DNA of 23,680 nt from positions 1 through 23,680 of the forward strand of contig JADNRV010000585.1 in assembly GCA_015499995.1 (NCBI GenBank), read 5' to 3'. Below are positions 20,273-23,680 of this stretch, one piece after another. The notes under the pieces were generated by a model. It was not told where the DNA came from. It made no database searches and was given only the letters and a program-made list of their open reading frames with translations. The position numbers were made by a program, and so were the translations under genes. Origin of the DNA: Flammula alnicola. Taxonomy: Eukaryota > Basidiomycota > Agaricomycetes > Agaricales > Strophariaceae. How positions within the stretch are numbered: position 1 is the stretch's first letter; each line of letters opens with the position of its first letter.

Positions 20273-22033
20273 TTAGGCCACTCTCTTTATATCATCTTTA
20301 AAATCGCCAAACTCCCATTTGTAACAGTCCTACATAGCAGTGACACAGGTCAGCGACATGGTGACGAGAAAGCAGGCAAAAAGGAAGACGTACAATGCAA
20401 TCGCTTTCGATAACAGGCACTGGTACACTCCTCATTCCATCCCTATCCTTGTTCTTATCCTTGTCCTCGTCGCCCTTCTTGCGCTTCCCTCCCGTACGTC
20501 GTCCCCAAAAGCCTTCCGCCTCAACATCTCCTTCCTCAGCGCCCGTATCATCTTCCGGATCATCCTCTCCCCACCAAACATCTGCTTCAATGACATTCTT
20601 CACCACCTCCTTGATAACATGCTTGCGCACATCCACTGCCCAGCCGAGCTTGTTGACAGTGTCAAAGATGACGCTGTGACCTAAATGACATCTCGTCTCG
20701 AGAGCGAAGCCCGCTTGAGCACATGCCGAACGAAAGCCAGTGCACGTACCCTGTGGAATGGGGTCGGCAGTGTGATAGACGTGTGTCGTGGCGACTGGAT
20801 GATGCGAAGGCGATGGAGGGGGGTCAGGAGAGGGCGGAGAAGGAGCAGAAATAGGCGGATCTGATGGTTTGCTCGGAGGAAATGGGAATTTGATATGAGG
20901 CAGGTGGAATTTGCGAGGCGAAATAAGAGGCTTGGGATTCGGTGCTGGAAAGGAGATGGGCGGAGGAAGCGGGAGGTGTAATCGAGATGCTGCAATGCGC
21001 TCGCCTGGAGCTTCGAATGCAACAGCCGGAAGTCCGTACGTCGCGCCCAGCAAACTCGCAAGCGCGCCTCCCAAGGAATGGCCAACGAGCCATACATTGG
21101 AATCGGGGTATATCTTAAGGAGGTCATCTATGAGTGTCTGTGTTGATTGGTGCAATGATTAAGAACGGAGACAAGAAGATGGAATGGAAAACACTGACAA
21201 CTCCAATGGAATAAAACAAGCTATCTTGAACGAGAGCGTCTGTCAAGCATTGACTGTCGCATCGATAGTTATGGGAGTAGCAATCGCACACGGTCGAAAA
21301 AACCCAAGAAACGTCAACCCGCGCGCAGCAGCAGGAGAATAATCTGGCCAAAAAATACAGTGTAAGTCGCTTGGAATTAAAGCATCACGGACGATACCTA
21401 CAGGTTATCGTTAAATTTATCCAATTTAGATGTAGGTCCTTGCAGCGTAGTGCCCTTGATGGACAGCACAATCGTTGAATTATCGGATGACGAAAATACA
21501 TGCCCTCTGAAACCATCTGACTCTTCCCAGCCAAAAGGGAAGCTCTGGATTAAGAAAAGAGAAAGTCAGCTTTTGGTGCGTCTTCAGACGTTTCAAGAGA
21601 CGTACCTTGTTCCAAGCACCGTCAACCTCGTACCAGTTCTTCTGCCCTGGCAAAGCATACGCGTTGCCTGACATACGGGCTAGCTGAGCTAGCGTATGCA
21701 AATTTCCTACATCTGGCCCCAGAACGTCTACGCGATCCCATACGACTTGATCCAGTTCGCTTTGAGCATGCAGCAAAGAGCGGAGCCGGGTCCGATGGAG
21801 GACATCGAGCGAGCGTGGGCGGTACACAGTTGTCGGTCGAGCCTTGAGTTTGGCTGAGGTGGGTGGAAGTAAGTATGTGGATGAGGGCCTGAACCAAGTT
21901 GTATTCTCTTCATCTTGCACCCCAGGGCGTCCTGGAGTTCTAGCTGAAGATGGGACGAGAATGTCAACTGCTGCCCGTAGGAGGTGAGGGGTAAAAGGAA
22001 GAAGATTGTCAGCAAAAGCGTTCTCGGTAGCAT
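20273..22033 (-). CDS. ATG15: Atg15 vacuolar/autophagic-body phospholipase (class 3 lipase fold)
   Basis: Lipase that breaks down autophagic bodies in the vacuole. Exons: 21606-22033, 21402-21544, 21199-21343, 20394-21137 and 20273-20329, about 505 aa after frame repair. The start [20 protein letters not shown] is a signal anchor. Family blocks follow in order: [90 protein letters not shown], then the catalytic [18 protein letters not shown] (Ser about 260), [35 protein letters not shown] (Asp) and [15 protein letters not shown] (His), ending [10 protein letters not shown]. The last intron (20330-20393) gives this proper C-terminus. In exon 1 the frame changes at the C run 21920-21923, between [10 protein letters not shown] and VQDEENTTW: either one base is missing or an 80-nt intron removes the part. 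A proline-rich insertion precedes THVYHTADP. Confidence 0.93.
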
Positions 22034-22452
22034 CGTAGTGACAAAACCATGAGAAGGGAGAGAGACGTAGGGAACTAGAATCGTCCACTTTGCGAGATGA
22101 GATGGTACCGAGTGCGCAGTGATAGCACCAGGACAGCACCGATCTAGAAAACACATACTCGTATAGCTTTCGGATAACTCCGGACCGGCAACGGATGCAA
22201 TGGCTCGGCTTGGCTCGGCCGCGACTCGGGCCCAACTCGGGTCTTTAGCGCTCGTGGTGCAAAGTAAGGCGATTGTCCTATTATCATTAAATTAGGCCAA
22301 TGTATTCAAGTATTGTGTTAGTATATGCGTTCTGTTTTCCAGGAAAATCCCTGCATAAGCTTACCACAAAACACATACTTCATCTGTTTCGGAAAAGCAA
22401 AGTAGAGGTCGAATCTCGCATGCAACCACTGCTTCTGAGTTGCATCAGAATT
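22034..22452. other. ATG15 upstream region, between swi5 stop and ATG15 start
   Basis: About 420 bp on the promoter side of ATG15. It is GC-rich near 22190-22240, where a row of CTCGG motifs sits (separate entry), and AT-rich near 22280-22330. No coding frame of merit. Confidence 0.45.
22204..22240. promoter_or_regulatory. four CTCGG motifs spaced 10-11 bp, ATG15 promoter candidate
   Basis: CTCGG occurs at 22204, 22214, 22225 and 22236 (first base of each). Spacings are 10, 11 and 11 bp, close to one helical turn, and the row lies about 170-205 bp upstream of the ATG15 start codon. It looks like a phased binding array. The binding factor is unknown, and a simple local duplication could also explain it. 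Confidence 0.4.
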
Positions 22453-22962
22453 TCAATCGTCATCCGTCAAGCCGTAATCTTCGTGAATCTGTCTGATTGT
22501 TGTCTGCTTTATAGAGGCTAGCTAAACATAAAACATTAGATATGGCTTCCGACCACTGGCAAAACCGAGAAACACACCCGTCCAATCAAAATCTACATAA
22601 TATATGCGCCAAATTCCAAGGCAAATTAGTCGTACGTGTACTTTCAAAAAATACCGAACAGAAACAAACCTGTGCTGCGTCTTTGGCTTCGTTATATTTG
22701 TGGAGCAGTTCGATGTGCCGTTTCACTATCTTTTCGGCGTCCTCACTCTCCCTAAAGTCATGCGAAGGTATAATCAGCAAGTTTAATTGGAGCATATAAA
22801 GCTACAGAAGCGAATTAACCCTAATTGTGCTTGAAGTCTGTCGATTTCGAGCTGGAGTGCAATACTCCGTGCTTGTTGGTTCTGAAAGTATTGGAGGTTG
22901 AGTGGAGGTTGAGGAATCCTCGCTATTAAAATGCTTGCCTTCGCAGAAAATGGAGCGTGCAT
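22453..22962 (-). CDS. swi5: Swi5-family DNA recombination mediator
   Basis: Small coiled-coil protein that, with Sfr1, helps load Rad51/Dmc1 on single-stranded DNA; it acts in the nucleus. Four exons (22820-22962, 22670-22751, 22578-22592, 22453-22521) give 102 aa. The N-terminal MHAPFSAKASILIARIPQPP is poorly conserved. The coiled coil follows (QARSIALQLEIDRLQAQLGE), then the diagnostic Swi5 core AEKIVKRHIELLHKYNEAKD and AAQILIGRLASIKQTTIRQI, ending HEDYGLTDDD. Exon 3 has only 15 nt. Reading through its intron would give a different, non-conserved end (VCFSVLPVVGSHI) and is rejected. The start at 22962 is the first ATG in frame and might be extended by an upstream exon. Divergent to the gene starting near 23215, in tandem with ATG15. 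Confidence 0.92.
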
Positions 22963-23214
22963 TGGTTGCCAGACAAAAAATATGTGGTGGAAAGGAAGAG
23001 AAAATCACAAGAAAGTCATAATGGATGTAAGAATGGATGCCGCATCGATGGATGCTAAGTTTGGTCTGATGTTTGGCAAAGCCCTCTGGCGATCTATTAG
23101 CGCGCATTCGTTTCTTGAACCACATCTAGTATGATCTACTTATGCCGGGTTCACCAAGGTTTCGATGGACCGCTCACAGTTGGCTTCCGTTTCCCGAGTC
23201 TCCTCTCTGGGCCA

Positions 23215-23680
23215 ATGGCTGAGCTCATGGATAATTTGGATGCTTGGCTTCGGACGCAATCTAGATTACCACCGGAATGGAATCTCAAGCCACTCACTCA
23301 CACATATGTGTTGTCTGAATTGAAGTTTAATTTGGACAAGGCAATTGCGAAGACGGTTTGACTAACACGCCACAATCTTCTCAACCAGGCTACACAAACT
23401 GCCGTTCGACTTCGAACTTAACGCTTTAGACAGCGCAGAGTTTCCTCCCATAATTGCCATTCATCCTCTGTCCTTTTTTTCTGTCGACGTACGCAACCAC
23501 ACACGGTCTGTCTCATTGCCGCCCTTTCCAGACACCATTCGCTTCCCCACAAGGACGACGTTTCTTGATGCGCTTATCATCACCATATGCGAACCCCCTA
23601 TTGGATACCACAATATTCAGTTCTACTATGAAGGATTTGGGCTATTTGAACTTACACCCTACGAAACAAAAACCACGGTC
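23215..23680 (+). CDS. unknown plus-strand gene, 5' part only (runs off the window)
   Basis: From ATG 23215 the frame reads MAELMDNLDAWLRTQSRLPP, then EWNLKPLTHTYVLSELK. A 62-nt intron from the unusual donor GTTTAA (23330) to CAACCAG (23391), with a CTAAC branch signal, restores the frame. The next exon reads LHKLPFDFELNALDSAEFPP, IIAIHPLSFFSVDVRNHTRS, LPPFPDTIRFPTRTTFLDAL and GYHNIQFYYEGFGLF to the edge. The composition is convincingly coding, with a possible beta-rich fold. I do not recognise the family. A frame also continues upstream (GFDGPLTVGFRFPSLLSG from about 23156), so the start could be earlier. It shares a divergent promoter region with swi5. Confidence 0.55.

Noticed and set aside
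22522..22577. Swi5 ending by reading through the last intron
   Set aside because: That end (VCFSVLPVVGSHI) is not Swi5-like, while splicing gives the conserved terminus.

Overview
This window looks like nuclear DNA of a filamentous basidiomycete, most likely an Agaricomycete (inference). The genes are split by many short GT-AG introns, mostly about 50-65 nt. Protein families are fungal: Atg15 lipase, Swi5, a cyclin-L-like protein, a cysteine-rich single-pass membrane protein, and a Tnp2-type transposase in the form common in mushrooms. No CRISPR array, rRNA or tRNA gene was seen.

Left flank (1-7965): the C-terminal exon of an unknown plus-strand gene; a beta-carbonic anhydrase on the minus strand with one single-base frame break; a 111-bp fold-back element and a hairpin in an AT-rich gap; ribosomal protein uL30/L7 (minus); an 8-cysteine, Ser/Thr-rich, single-pass membrane protein (plus); and a cyclin-L-like gene (plus).

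Centre (7966-18197): a 10,232-bp mobile element. It is bounded by 68-bp imperfect terminal inverted repeats (63 of 68 match) that overlap arrays of a CGGTTGA motif. Two element genes point inward. On the left is an intact 483-aa nuclear-looking protein of unknown function. On the right is a Tnp2-type transposase of about 1000 aa, broken by several apparent single-base losses. Between them lie 4.7 kb of cargo: four degenerate copies of an intron-bearing repeat, a captured fragment of the mitofusin gene FZO1, and a captured N-terminal fragment of a short-chain dehydrogenase. This region is the most novel part of the window.

Right flank (18198-23680): an F-box/LRR-like protein with an unresolved 5' end (plus); ATG15 (minus), with a proline-rich insertion and a probable frame break near its N-terminus; a row of four helically spaced CTCGG motifs upstream of ATG15; swi5 (minus), reconstructed through four exons; and the start of an unknown plus-strand gene that runs off the window.

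A pattern crosses the window. Carbonic anhydrase, Atg15, the transposase and the SDR fragment all need one extra base, never one fewer, to restore the conserved protein, often at a short homopolymer or duplicated base. That favours single-base deletion errors in the assembly over true decay for at least the housekeeping genes. All exon boundaries were placed by eye from splice signals, reading phase and remembered family patterns.
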